DNA from: Rhizobium grahamii
Lineage (GTDB): Bacteria; Pseudomonadota; Alphaproteobacteria; Rhizobiales; Rhizobiaceae
NCBI RefSeq assembly: GCF_009498215.1
Contig: NZ_CP043499.1
Coordinates: forward strand, 806,001 to 870,000
Direction of reading: 5' to 3'
DNA: 64,000 bases
In this document: positions 19,029 to 26,514 of the stretch, one piece after another
How positions within the stretch are numbered: position 1 is the stretch's first letter
Layout of the letters: each line of letters begins with the position of its first letter
Notes under the pieces: generated by a model
The model's input: the letters and a program-made list of their open reading frames with translations, nothing else
The model's database searches: none
Told to the model about the DNA's origin: nothing
Made by a program: the position numbers and the translations under genes

Positions 19029-19796
19029 GTGACGGTCGTGAAGACGGGACGCACTTTGACGGAAGATGGTGATCCCATCGCTGCGCGCGGAAAACGCAGC
19101 GTGCGTGAAGGACTTTTGCATCATCTCGTCGACAAGATCGTATCGGGCGAGATGGCCGAAGGTTCGACTTTGCCGAACGAGGCCGAGCTCACCGAACGTT
19201 TCGGCGTCAGCCGCACCAGCCTGCGTGAAGCGATGCAATACCTGTCCGCTCTTGGCCTGGTACGCTCGCGGACGCGGGCGGGAACAACCGTTCTGCCCCG
19301 CGAGAACTGGAATTATCTGGATCCGCTCGTACTCGATGCCCTCTTGTCGAACGGCGCCGATGAGAACTTCTACACATCGCTGATCGATGCCCGCCAACTG
19401 CTGGAGCCGGCGGCCGCTGCGCATGCCGCGGCCAATGCCACTGCGCGTCAGCTCTATCAGATCTCCAAGGCCTTCGAGGATATGGTCGAGGCGAACTCGC
19501 GCGACAACGAGGCCTGGAGCCGCGCCGACCTCGAGTTTCATACCGCGATCATCGATGCGAGCGGCAACTGGGTCTATCGCCAGTTCGCCAGCGCGATCCG
19601 CGCAGCGCTGCTAGCGAGCTTCCGGCTGACAAATCGCGCCAGCCAGTCCCACGAGCAGGCAATCCTCAAGCATCAGGATGTGCTGGAGGCCATTCGCATG
19701 CGCCGCCCCGATGCAGCCCGTCATGCCATGGAACAGTTGATCGGCGTAGCTCGCAGCGAAATCACGGATGCGCTGCGTAAAGCGCGTATCAGCTGA
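19029..19796 (+). CDS. GntR-family regulator, FadR/FCD type
   Basis: A 255-residue regulator with an N-terminal GntR winged helix (LPNEAELTERFGVSRTSLRE at about residues 50-70) and a C-terminal FCD helical domain with the metal-binding pattern (DLEFHTAI, then HQDVLEAI). Such proteins bind a sugar acid or similar ligand. It starts with GTG behind GGGAGG. It diverges from the galactonate operon and is its probable regulator, through the two palindromes in between. Confidence 0.92.
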   Translation: MTVVKTGRTLTEDGDPIAARGKRSVREGLLHHLVDKIVSGEMAEGSTLPNEAELTERFGVSRTSLREAMQYLSALGLVRSRTRAGTTVLPRENWNYLDPLVLDALLSNGADENFYTSLIDARQLLEPAAAAHAAANATARQLYQISKAFEDMVEANSRDNEAWSRADLEFHTAIIDASGNWVYRQFASAIRAALLASFRLTNRASQSHEQAILKHQDVLEAIRMRRPDAARHAMEQLIGVARSEITDALRKARIS

Positions 19797-19910
19797 GTGT
19801 GATGTCGCGGAAAGATGTTGAATAACAATATTAAATTGTTGCGCTAAAGATTTCGCATATAGCTCTAAGCTTCACTGCATTCCATCTGTAGCTATAACCG
19901 AGATGAAGCG

Positions 19911-20552
19911 TCACTGCCGGTCGTTGGGCCGGTTTGACCCGGAGATGATCCCGCCGTCCTGATCGGGCGTCCCACCCGTCACCCAACCTTCCCCGCTGCC
20001 AAACTTCGAAATGTCTCCGCCGACAATGCGGTCCGTTATGTTTAGCGGTTCGGGATACCTCTGCTTGATCGTTGCCGGGACACCAACAGCCACGCAATCA
20101 TCAGGCACATCCGTCAGGACGACGGCATTGGCGCCGATCACAACGTTGTTGCCGATACGGATATCTCCAAGGACCTTGGCGCCGGCGCCGATGTCGACAT
20201 TGTCGCCGAGAACAGGAACGCCTGATTCGCCCACGCTTTTCAGGCCGACGACGACGCCGTTTCGAATGCGGCAATTGTCGCCGAAGCGCGCGTAGCCGCT
20301 GATGATAATGCCTCCGAAGTGGTCGATAATGAAATTGTGGCCGACCGTAGCCTCACAGGGCAGTTCTATGCCGGTCAGAATCTGGATGAGCTTGAAAAGC
20401 ACCTTGTAGACGAGTGAAAAGGCCTTTCGCAGCAGAACGGGTCGCACGCCGTAGCGCCAGCGCCCAAAGCGATAGACCAGCATCACCCAGAATCCCTGGC
20501 ACCACCACTGGCCTTCGTAGGCCCGCAGATCGGCGCGTATGTTCTCGAACAT
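19911..20552 (-). CDS. Serine O-acetyltransferase-like hexapeptide transferase
   Basis: A 213-residue left-handed beta-helix acyltransferase. Repeated hexapeptides are visible from about residue 70 (ATVGHNFIIDHFGGIIISG, then GDNVDIGAGAKVLGDIRIGNN). The N-terminal half (FWVMLVYRFGRWRYGV) resembles CysE-like transferases found in exopolysaccharide clusters rather than true CysE. The C-terminal tail is Gly/Asp-rich and hydrophilic. It stands alone, so an acceptor cannot be named. Confidence 0.82.
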   Translation of the reverse strand: MFENIRADLRAYEGQWWCQGFWVMLVYRFGRWRYGVRPVLLRKAFSLVYKVLFKLIQILTGIELPCEATVGHNFIIDHFGGIIISGYARFGDNCRIRNGVVVGLKSVGESGVPVLGDNVDIGAGAKVLGDIRIGNNVVIGANAVVLTDVPDDCVAVGVPATIKQRYPEPLNITDRIVGGDISKFGSGEGWVTGGTPDQDGGIISGSNRPNDRQ

Positions 20553-20793
20553 ACCAATTCCTAGCGCGTCTATGGCTGGCGAACCGGATCCGGATGATCT
20601 TGAACGTTTTCGCGGGCGATACCTGCCTTATGAAGTCAGTGTTCGTCACGGCGTCAATACGCCGAGCGGAAGCTTCACTTCTCGCTTGACGGGCATGCTG
20701 CTCCTAAAGATGGCAGAGCTGACCGTTTCGTCCAGAATGCCATCGAAATTAATCTGCACACGTCATTACCCGACCAGCCATCTCGTCGCTGGC

Positions 20794-21231
20794 TCAGCTA
20801 TCAATTCGCCGTCGAACCGAAGCCACGACGAGTGGAAGGGCGGCCGCCACCAGCGAGCCGAGCGGTAGCTTCTTGACGACCTGTGTCGCCACGAATGCAG
20901 ATGCCATGCCGCCGGCGAGCTTCAGCCATGGATAATCGCCCAACTGGGCGTGGGCGCTCGCATTTGCCCATTCGGCACGCGACTTGACCGCGGTTTCCGC
21001 CTGTTGTGCGACGATTGAAAGCCGCGCCCGCAGATGCTCCAACTCTTCGCGAACGACCGCGATGTCCTCCTGCACATCGCTGGCCGTACGCCGCCTTCCA
21101 TTTGTATAGACGGACTCCGACGGCAATTCCGCTTCCAGGGTACCGAGATGGGCCTGCAGCTCTTCTTCGGTATCGAAGCCACGCCCACCAGATGAGGTCT
21201 CAACCACCATATCGATGCACCCGTCTATCAT
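20794..21231 (-). CDS. Membrane-anchored protein of unknown function (DUF883-like layout)
   Basis: A 145-residue protein with a charged, probably coiled-coil middle (VQEDIAVVREELEHLRARL) and two C-terminal hydrophobic stretches (LAGGMASAFVATQVV and LGSLVAAALPLVVASV), like small inner-membrane proteins of the ElaB/DUF883 or DUF3618 kind. An alternative start is the ATG at 21210; neither has a good ribosome site. It neighbours the EcfG-promoted DUF1328 gene and is probably part of the same stress island. Confidence 0.65.
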   Translation of the reverse strand: MIDGCIDMVVETSSGGRGFDTEEELQAHLGTLEAELPSESVYTNGRRRTASDVQEDIAVVREELEHLRARLSIVAQQAETAVKSRAEWANASAHAQLGDYPWLKLAGGMASAFVATQVVKKLPLGSLVAAALPLVVASVRRRIDS

Positions 21232-21258
21232 CGCGTTGAAAGGTCACGTTCGGGTATT

Positions 21259-21420
21259 TCAACGCCTTGCCACGCGCATGACCAACGACACGACGAAAAG
21301 AACCAGAAAGATGAAGAACAGGACCTGGGCGATCGATGCCGAAGCCCCTGCGATACCGCCGAAGCCAAGGACGCCGGCGATCAGCGCGACAACCAAGAAG
21401 ACAAGAGCATAGTACAGCAT
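21259..21420 (-). CDS. DUF1328 small membrane protein
   Basis: A 53-residue protein made of two hydrophobic segments, beginning MLYYALVFLVVALIAG and containing GFGGIAGASASIAQVLFF, the DUF1328/YtjA-type signature. Function unknown; relatives are common stress-induced inner-membrane proteins. The start is preceded by GGAGG. An EcfG-type promoter lies 30 bases upstream of it. Confidence 0.9.
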   Translation of the reverse strand: MLYYALVFLVVALIAGVLGFGGIAGASASIAQVLFFIFLVLFVVSLVMRVARR

Positions 21421-21449
21421 TTTGTGCCTCCGAATTTTGATAAGACCAG

Positions 21450-21474
21450 AACGAAAATGAAGGCGAATGGTTCC
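21450..21474 (-). promoter_or_regulatory. EcfG-type promoter for the DUF1328 gene
   Basis: On the minus strand GGAAC is followed after 16 bases by CGTT, the consensus of the alphaproteobacterial general stress sigma factor EcfG. The -10 end is 30 bases from the DUF1328 start codon. Confidence 0.7.
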
Positions 21475-21702
21475 GGCCATGGAATCCGGAGCTGGCACTC
21501 GGCGTCCGTCCTCCACTGCACTAGATCCTCATTCGGAGACATCAGGCGAAGATCGAGCTGCTTGTTGATGGCGACCTCTCGGCTGAAGATCGCATGCGGC
21601 TGCTTGGGGACTATCGCTGCGACGTTCAGTTTGCATCAGGCAGTCTCGCAGACAGCTGCCGAAGGATACTCGCATTTTGACCTTCGTTGGCGCAGCCGAT
21701 CC

Positions 21703-21987
21703 GTGACGACGACAGAAGAAATCTATCGACGTTTGCGCAGTGACTTCGACGTCGTCCGCTTCAGCGCGTACGGGCATGGAATTTTAAGCCTCCCGAGAGG
21801 CGGTGCGGCGCTCAAGCGATCGGCTGAGCGAAGCCATCGTCGGAAAGCCTCACCCTTTCAATCTGCGATGTCGATGCTGAACTTCTATATCAACCGTGCG
21901 GGCCGCCAGCGCACCGACGCGCAACGATCGCGATTGGAGAATGCCAAGAACGAACTGCGCGAGGACTTCGATCGCGATCCGAAATGA
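21703..21987 (+). CDS. DUF3175-like protein, unusual N-terminus
   Basis: The C-terminal 60 residues (KRSAERSHRRKASPFQSAMS, then NFYINRAG) match the core I know from DUF3175 proteins, about 100 residues long and of unknown function. The normal N-terminal part (W..VT..S.AL.LE.GVF) is replaced by an unrelated stretch. The GTG at 21703 is a guess; the frame is open back to 21424 without family similarity. An old frameshift in the 5' half is possible, so the gene may be damaged. Confidence 0.55.
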   Translation: MTTTEEIYRRLRSDFDVVRFSAYGHGILSLPRGGAALKRSAERSHRRKASPFQSAMSMLNFYINRAGRQRTDAQRSRLENAKNELREDFDRDPK

Positions 21988-22014
21988 GAACCGGCGCAAA
22001 ATATCGCCGTTCAT

Positions 22015-22028
22015 CGGACCATGGTCCG
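22015..22028. promoter_or_regulatory. Palindrome CGGACCATGGTCCG
   Basis: A perfect 14-bp palindrome between the DUF3175-like gene and the HD gene, about 170 bases before the latter. It belongs to a family of related sites (core GGACYNNRGTCC) seen at four other intergenic positions. Confidence 0.5.
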
Positions 22029-22196
22029 ACTTCCTTGATCAGGCTGGGGTCCTAACTACAACACTGTCCCCGAAGCAGAGGACAAGAAGAGGGGCTATAG
22101 CTTTTGTCGGGTAGTGCTGCTGAGCCCCTCTTCTGATCGGACCTGTGAATGGAAGGGGCACCTGCCCGGGCAAAATTCGATTTGCGGAGAACAACG

Positions 22197-22661
22197 ATGA
22201 CACAGCGTGAATTCATCAACGAGCATGACCATCGGTCCTCCACGGATCTCTTTCGTGCTGCGAAAATCGCCTTCGCCGCGCATGCCGGACAAACAGACAA
22301 GGCGGGCGAGCCCTATTTCGCACACTGCAAGCGCGTGGCGGACGCTCTCACCGAGAACGATCAGCGCATCGTCGCGTTTCTTCATGATGTCGTGGAAAAA
22401 GGTTCCGGTTGGAGCTTGGATCGTCTTGAGCACGAGGGCTTCAGCTCAGCGATCGTCGCGGCCGTCGATGCTCTCACCATGCGCCCTGGGGAAGATGACG
22501 ATGATTTCGTCGTCCGCGCAGCGACGAACAGGCTGGCACGGCCCGTGAAGGTAGCGGACCTCGAGGACAATCTCGAGCAGGCGGAAAGAGCCGTCGAAGA
22601 CCCTTCCAAGTTTCAAAGAGGTCTCAAGATCGTGGCAAAGATCCGCGCCGGCAGACATTGA
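22197..22661 (+). CDS. HD-domain phosphohydrolase (RelA/SpoT hydrolase-like)
   Basis: A 154-residue protein with the pattern AFAAHAGQTDKAGEPYFAHC and, at residues 63-64, the metal-binding HD in VAFLHDVVEKG, followed by VKVADLEDN. This is the hydrolase core of RelA/SpoT-type and related small HD enzymes, so it may cleave (p)ppGpp or another nucleotide; the substrate is not proven. The start at 22197 is preceded by GGAG. It lies in the stress island. Confidence 0.82.
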   Translation: MTQREFINEHDHRSSTDLFRAAKIAFAAHAGQTDKAGEPYFAHCKRVADALTENDQRIVAFLHDVVEKGSGWSLDRLEHEGFSSAIVAAVDALTMRPGEDDDDFVVRAATNRLARPVKVADLEDNLEQAERAVEDPSKFQRGLKIVAKIRAGRH

Positions 22662-22682
22662 TCTGATAGGATCAGATCACGT

Positions 22683-23258
22683 TCAGATCGGCGGTGTGCA
22701 AGAGCGGCGCGGACCATCGAAAGGCTGATACGTATTGTCTTCAGGGCGATAGGATTGATAACGATCCGCGCACCATGCGTCAGCGTCAACACCGGTCGCC
22801 ATCGGAGCGCTGTCGCTGGCCGCTGTCGCGTCCGAGATTTCCTGTGGCTGGTAGGGCGACCTGCATGACCGGGTGACGCCGCTGAAACTCAAGTACTGAT
22901 TGGTGGCCGGATCGTAGGTGCGGTAACGCTGCGAACACCAGCCCACATGTTCGGTCGAAAGCCCCGCAGTTGCATTTGCCTGCGGGATCGAAGCCGGCGC
23001 CAAGTGGCGCGCGACCACAGCCGTTTTGACTGCTTTTGGCGGGGCGGTGACATAGCTGGACAGAGCCGGCGGCAGGCGCTCGTAGTCCTGTTTGCTTCGA
23101 TCAATCCTGACAGGCTCAGTCGTCCAGAGATCGGAGACAGAAAGGCTCGCTAAGCTGTGCGGCTGAGAGCTCATGACTGCCGAAGCAATCGAGGCAGCAG
23201 CCGTACAGACGCCGACGGAACTCGCAATGCCAAACGCCAGTGAAACGACCGCTTTCAT
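22683..23258 (-). CDS. Exported protein with two BA14K-like domains
   Basis: A 191-residue protein with an N-terminal hydrophobic export segment (LAFGIASSVGVCTAAASIAS). Two similar C-terminal units, HVGWCSQRYRTYDPATNQY...RSC and AWCADRYQSYRPEDNTY...RSC, match the BA14K module, a small cysteine-paired domain common in Brucella and rhizobia. BA14K proteins are surface/periplasmic, with lectin-like activity reported in Brucella. The start overlaps the stop of a 54-residue membrane protein (ATGA), so the two are translationally coupled. Confidence 0.82.
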   Translation of the reverse strand: MKAVVSLAFGIASSVGVCTAAASIASAVMSSQPHSLASLSVSDLWTTEPVRIDRSKQDYERLPPALSSYVTAPPKAVKTAVVARHLAPASIPQANATAGLSTEHVGWCSQRYRTYDPATNQYLSFSGVTRSCRSPYQPQEISDATAASDSAPMATGVDADAWCADRYQSYRPEDNTYQPFDGPRRSCTPPI

Positions 23259-23419
23259 GGCTGGGCATCCTGATGCTCGACCTGCACGAACACTCTACCG
23301 TGCTCGGGTTGCAGCGTGTGTGCGTTCGCCAGCAAACCTACGATGATCGCAGCCATCGCAAAGGCGATCGCGACGACGGGCACGGCCGAACCGCCGCGTT
23401 TCTGCTCCTGGTAAAGCAT
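23255..23419 (-). CDS. 54-residue single-pass membrane protein, coupled to the BA14K gene
   Basis: A short frame with a strong ribosome site (GGAGAG, 6 bases before ATG). It has a basic N-terminus (MLYQEQKRGGSA), one hydrophobic segment (VVAIAFAMAAIIVGLLAN) and a short charged tail. Its stop overlaps the ATG of the BA14K protein (ATGA). I recognise no family. Coupling and ribosome site make it likely to be real. Confidence 0.65.
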   Translation of the reverse strand: MLYQEQKRGGSAVPVVAIAFAMAAIIVGLLANAHTLQPEHGRVFVQVEHQDAQP

Positions 23420-23490
23420 TGCGTCTCTCCAAAAGAGTATGAAGACTGGGGCTGGAAAGCGGACGCGGCATCTGCCGCGCCCGTGCCGGA

Positions 23491-23889
23491 TCAGTTGATG
23501 ACCTGGATGACCTTGCGAGACGAAGGTTCGACGATGACGCGTTCATCGTTCACGATTGCATAGGCATATTTTGGATTTTCCGGAACCGGCGTCACAATGA
23601 CGGTCTGGGGAAGCGGCTGACCGATGACGACCTTTTCCTTCACCACGACGCGCGCCTGTGGAGCCGGCGCTTCACGAACATAGGTGACAACCTTCTGCGG
23701 CGGCGGATCGATTACCGTACCGACGATCGCACCCGTAACGCCACCCACTGCCGCGCCCACCGGGCCTCCAACGATCGCGCCGGTGACCGCGCCACCGGCG
23801 GCACCATTGACTGTCGACGACTGTGCGAATGCCGCGCCCGAGATAAGGGTCGCGGCAGTGGCCGCGCCTACGATAAGCATGTAACGCAT
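23491..23889 (-). CDS. DUF1236-domain exported protein
   Basis: A 132-residue protein with a signal peptide (MRYMLIVGAATAATLISGAA, cleavage after AFAQ), a glycine-zipper stretch (GAAGGAVTGAIVGGPVGAAV) that can insert in membranes, and a C-terminal DUF1236 unit (KYAYAIVNDERVIVEPSSRK). Function unknown; such proteins are often stress-induced. GGAGG lies just before the ATG. Its promoter is an EcfG-type site 48 bases upstream. Confidence 0.88.
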   Translation of the reverse strand: MRYMLIVGAATAATLISGAAFAQSSTVNGAAGGAVTGAIVGGPVGAAVGGVTGAIVGTVIDPPPQKVVTYVREAPAPQARVVVKEKVVIGQPLPQTVIVTPVPENPKYAYAIVNDERVIVEPSSRKVIQVIN

Positions 23890-23936
23890 CTTTTCCTCCT
23901 TCGTTTCCTCACGGCCTTCCTGACCGCTGCCAAAAC

Positions 23937-23961
23937 AACGGCCGGAAATCTTGCCGGTTCC
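23937..23961 (-). promoter_or_regulatory. EcfG-type promoter for the DUF1236 gene
   Basis: Minus-strand GGAAC, 16 bases, CGTT. The -10 end is 48 bases from the start codon at 23889. A palindrome CGGACCTCAGTCCG begins 6 bases beyond the -35 box. Confidence 0.75.
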
Positions 23962-23967
23962 GGCAAT

Positions 23968-23981
23968 CGGACCTCAGTCCG
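23968..23981. promoter_or_regulatory. Palindrome CGGACCTCAGTCCG
   Basis: Belongs to the GGACYNNRGTCC group. It sits 6 bases upstream of the -35 box of the minus-strand EcfG promoter, a position suitable for an activator. Confidence 0.5.
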
Positions 23982-23989
23982 GGGTGCCC

Positions 23990-24003
23990 CGGACCAAAGT
24001 CCG
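23990..24003. promoter_or_regulatory. Palindrome CGGACCAAAGTCCG
   Basis: Second copy, 8 bases from the first, and 6 bases upstream of the -35 box of the plus-strand EcfG promoter. The two sites and two promoters are arranged as mirror images. Confidence 0.5.
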
Positions 24004-24009
24004 AGACAA

Positions 24010-24035
24010 GGAACGTCGCGGTCACCGCATTCGTT
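24010..24035 (+). promoter_or_regulatory. EcfG-type promoter for the 58-residue membrane protein
   Basis: GGAAC, 17 bases, CGTT on the plus strand, 31 bases before the ATG at 24067. It diverges from the DUF1236 promoter. Confidence 0.75.
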
Positions 24036-24066
24036 TTGTTGAGGAAATTCTGATGGAGCTTAGGTC

Positions 24067-24243
24067 ATGAGCAGCAAGAAGGCATCCGATACTATTCCAT
24101 TTGCGTTGAATGCTTCCGTTCTCGCCCTCGTCATTCTGTTGGCAGGTATGCTCTATCTCCTCGGCGTTGCCATGTCGGGCGACACAAAGCAATTGAGCGA
24201 AAGCATCCGCGGAGCCATTGTCATCGATACGCGCGATCTTTGA
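24067..24243 (+). CDS. 58-residue single-pass membrane protein
   Basis: A short frame begins MSSKKASDTIPFALN, has one hydrophobic helix (SVLALVILLAGMLYLLGVAM) and an acidic/polar tail. GGAG lies 8 bases before the ATG and an EcfG promoter is just upstream. Its plan (short polar head, one helix, short tail) is like that of the 54-residue protein at 23255. No family recognised. Confidence 0.65.
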   Translation: MSSKKASDTIPFALNASVLALVILLAGMLYLLGVAMSGDTKQLSESIRGAIVIDTRDL

Positions 24244-24549
24244 AGCGCGAAGGCGCAAAACGGCGTGAGCGATCTTCTTATCCCGGCTTGGGCTTCAGCA
24301 CTACGCAGCCCCCAAAAGCAGACAAGCCGCGCACCCAACCCGTGTTTATGCAAGAGTGGGGGTCGCAAAAAGGCGCATGCGCGCCAGACCCACGCTTACT
24401 GAAATCACTATCCCGCAGTAGAACTGTCTCGAGTTTTTGGTCTATCGAGCCGGCCCATCTTCCATCCTTCTCCCCGGTCGCCTGATGGGAGGAGGTGCTA
24501 TGCTGCACAAACCCGGGCGCTACGGCGGGAATTGACCGGAATTCTCCCT
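24244..24549. other. Intergenic region; very short ORF with strong ribosome site
   Basis: No gene recognised in about 300 bases. Near the right end GGGAGGAGGTGCT precedes an 11-codon frame (24500-24535, MLHKPGRYGGN), an unusually strong ribosome site for so short an ORF. It could be chance. Confidence 0.3.
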
Positions 24550-24882
24550 TTACAGGAAATCATCCCGCCGCGGCGTGAAGGTGTCGATCAGCAGTCCCTT
24601 CTCGACGGCAACGACTCCATGCACCAGATTGGGGGCGACGATGAAGCTGGAGCCGGCGTCGAGGCGGGTTGTCACACCATCGACGGTGACGTCGAATGCG
24701 CCCTCGGCGACGTAGCTCACCTGCGTATGCGGATGCGAGTGAGGCGCGCCGATCGCGCCGGGCTCAAAACTGAAGGCGACGAGCATCATTTCCGGACGGT
24801 GCGAGAGAACGGCGCGGCGGTTGCCGGGCGCGACTTCGGTCCAGGTGATGTCATCGGGAAGCGTGTAGTGATCGGCCATCAT
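24550..24882 (-). CDS. kdgF: Cupin protein, probable KdgF (unsaturated uronate cyclisation)
   Basis: A 110-residue single-domain cupin with HSHPHTQVSYVAEG as metal-binding motif 1 and a second-motif histidine in APNLVHGVVA. KdgF proteins help turn 4,5-unsaturated uronates from pectin or alginate breakdown into the linear ketone used by KduI. The assignment rests on its size, motif and position directly after kduI and kduD. Confidence 0.82.
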   Translation of the reverse strand: MMADHYTLPDDITWTEVAPGNRRAVLSHRPEMMLVAFSFEPGAIGAPHSHPHTQVSYVAEGAFDVTVDGVTTRLDAGSSFIVAPNLVHGVVAVEKGLLIDTFTPRRDDFL

Positions 24883-24888
24883 AATCTC

Positions 24889-25644
24889 CTATCGGGCAAG
24901 CCAGCCGCCATCGACCGGCAGCACCGTGCCATGAACATAATCGGAAGCGCGCGACGCCAGATAGACCGCCGTGCCCACCATATCCTCGGCCTTGGCCCAG
25001 CGGGCGGCCGGGATGCGTTTGAGGATATCGGCGCTGCGCTCCGCATCGGCGCGAAGCGCCTCTGTGTTGTTGGTTTCGACATAGCCGGGCGCGATGGCGT
25101 TCACATTGATGCCCTTCGACGCCCACTCGTTCGCCATCAGCCTTGTGATCCCGGCAAGCCCGCTCTTCGAGGCCGTATAGGACGGAATGCGGATGCCGCC
25201 CTGGAAGGAGAGTAGCGAGGCGATGTTGATGATCTTTGCCGGCGCTTGGCGCGCGACCGCGGCCTTCGCGAAGGCCTGGCAGAGGAAGAAGACGGATTTC
25301 AGGTTGGTGTCGAGCACCGCGTCCCAATCCTCCTCCGTGAATTCCAGCGCGTCGGCGCGGCGGATGATACCGGCATTGTTGACGAGGATATCGGGCGAGG
25401 CGCCGGCGGCAAGGGCGCGTTCGACAACGGCCTTCGCCTCCCCGGTATCGGACAGGTCCGCCTTGAGCGATACGAACCGGCGCCCCGTCGATGTGACCGC
25501 ATCAGCTGTGCCGTCCATCGCCGAGCGGCCGACGCCGACAATGTCGGCGCCCGCTTCAGCCAAGCCAACCGCGATGGCCTGGCCGATGCCGGTATTGGCG
25601 CCGGTGATGATGGCCCAGCGGCCGGTGAGATCGAAAAGGCTCAT
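24889..25644 (-). CDS. kduD: 2-dehydro-3-deoxy-D-gluconate 5-dehydrogenase
   Basis: A 251-residue SDR beginning MSLFDLTGRWAIITGANTGI, with the TGxxxGIG cofactor motif, NNAGIIRR, the catalytic YTASK and a C-terminus ending in VLPVDGGWLAR. NNAGIIRRADALEFTEEDWD and INVNAIAPGYVETNNTEALR are characteristic of KduD. It reduces 3-deoxy-D-glycero-2,5-hexodiulosonate to 2-keto-3-deoxygluconate. The start overlaps the kduI stop by 4 bases. Confidence 0.92.
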   Translation of the reverse strand: MSLFDLTGRWAIITGANTGIGQAIAVGLAEAGADIVGVGRSAMDGTADAVTSTGRRFVSLKADLSDTGEAKAVVERALAAGASPDILVNNAGIIRRADALEFTEEDWDAVLDTNLKSVFFLCQAFAKAAVARQAPAKIINIASLLSFQGGIRIPSYTASKSGLAGITRLMANEWASKGINVNAIAPGYVETNNTEALRADAERSADILKRIPAARWAKAEDMVGTAVYLASRASDYVHGTVLPVDGGWLAR

Positions 25645-26483
25645 CGCAGGTCTTCCATCGGCACCTTGTCCATGTCGGTGAAGCTCATGTTATCGCCAGC
25701 CATCGCCCAGATGAAGGCGTAACGGCCGGTTCCGGCGCCGGAATGGATCGACCATCCGGGCGACAGCACCGCATCATGGTTCTTCAGCACGACATGCCGC
25801 GTTTCGCTGGGTTCGCCCATGAAATGGAAGATGCGCGTCTGCTCCTGCATGCCGAAGTAGAGATAGACCTCCATGCGCCGATCATGAAGATGCGCCGGCA
25901 TGGTGTTCCAGACCGAACCCGGTTCGAACATCGTCAGCCCCACCAGCAATTGGCAGCTGTCGCAGACATCGGGGTGGACGTATTGATTGATGGTGCGGGC
26001 GTTGGATTCTTCCGCCGAGCCCACGACCACCTTCCTGGCCATCTCACGGGTGATGTGCACTGTTGGGCAGGTCCGATGCGCTGGCGCGCTGAGCAGATAG
26101 AAGAGCGCAGGCGCAGCTGGATCCTTGCTGGAGAAGCTCAAAGCCCCCTCGCCCATTCCGATATAGAGCGCTTCCTGGAAGCCGAGTTCGTAAACCTTGC
26201 CCCCTACGCTGACGGTGCCCGCGCCGCCGATATTGACGATGGCGGCCTCACGCCGGTCGAGAAAGCGCTCCGTGCCGGTCTGGGCGATGGCGGCGATCTC
26301 GATAGGCTTGCTGTCCGGCACCACGCCGCCGACAATCATGCGATCAAGGTGGCTGTAGGTGAGATTGGCCTCGCCCGGGCGAAACAGCTGCTCGATCACG
26401 AAGGCGTCGCGCAGGCCCTGCGTGTCGCGCCTTGCGGCATCCTCAGGTCCGACGACCTGGCGTACTGATACTGAAATGGTCAC
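25641..26483 (-). CDS. kduI: 5-dehydro-4-deoxy-D-glucuronate isomerase
   Basis: A 280-residue cupin-fold isomerase at the standard KduI length. It contains the metal cluster AHLHDRRMEVYLYF (two His and one Glu) and WSIHSGAGTGRYAFIW (the fourth ligand). It converts the linear ketouronate from pectin breakdown to 3-deoxy-D-glycero-2,5-hexodiulosonate, the KduD substrate. It lies 31 bases after the ABC ATPase gene. Confidence 0.95.
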   Translation of the reverse strand: MTISVSVRQVVGPEDAARRDTQGLRDAFVIEQLFRPGEANLTYSHLDRMIVGGVVPDSKPIEIAAIAQTGTERFLDRREAAIVNIGGAGTVSVGGKVYELGFQEALYIGMGEGALSFSSKDPAAPALFYLLSAPAHRTCPTVHITREMARKVVVGSAEESNARTINQYVHPDVCDSCQLLVGLTMFEPGSVWNTMPAHLHDRRMEVYLYFGMQEQTRIFHFMGEPSETRHVVLKNHDAVLSPGWSIHSGAGTGRYAFIWAMAGDNMSFTDMDKVPMEDLR

Positions 26484-26514
26484 GGGCTATGCCCCTTCTG
26501 TCTGTTGGGTGGGA

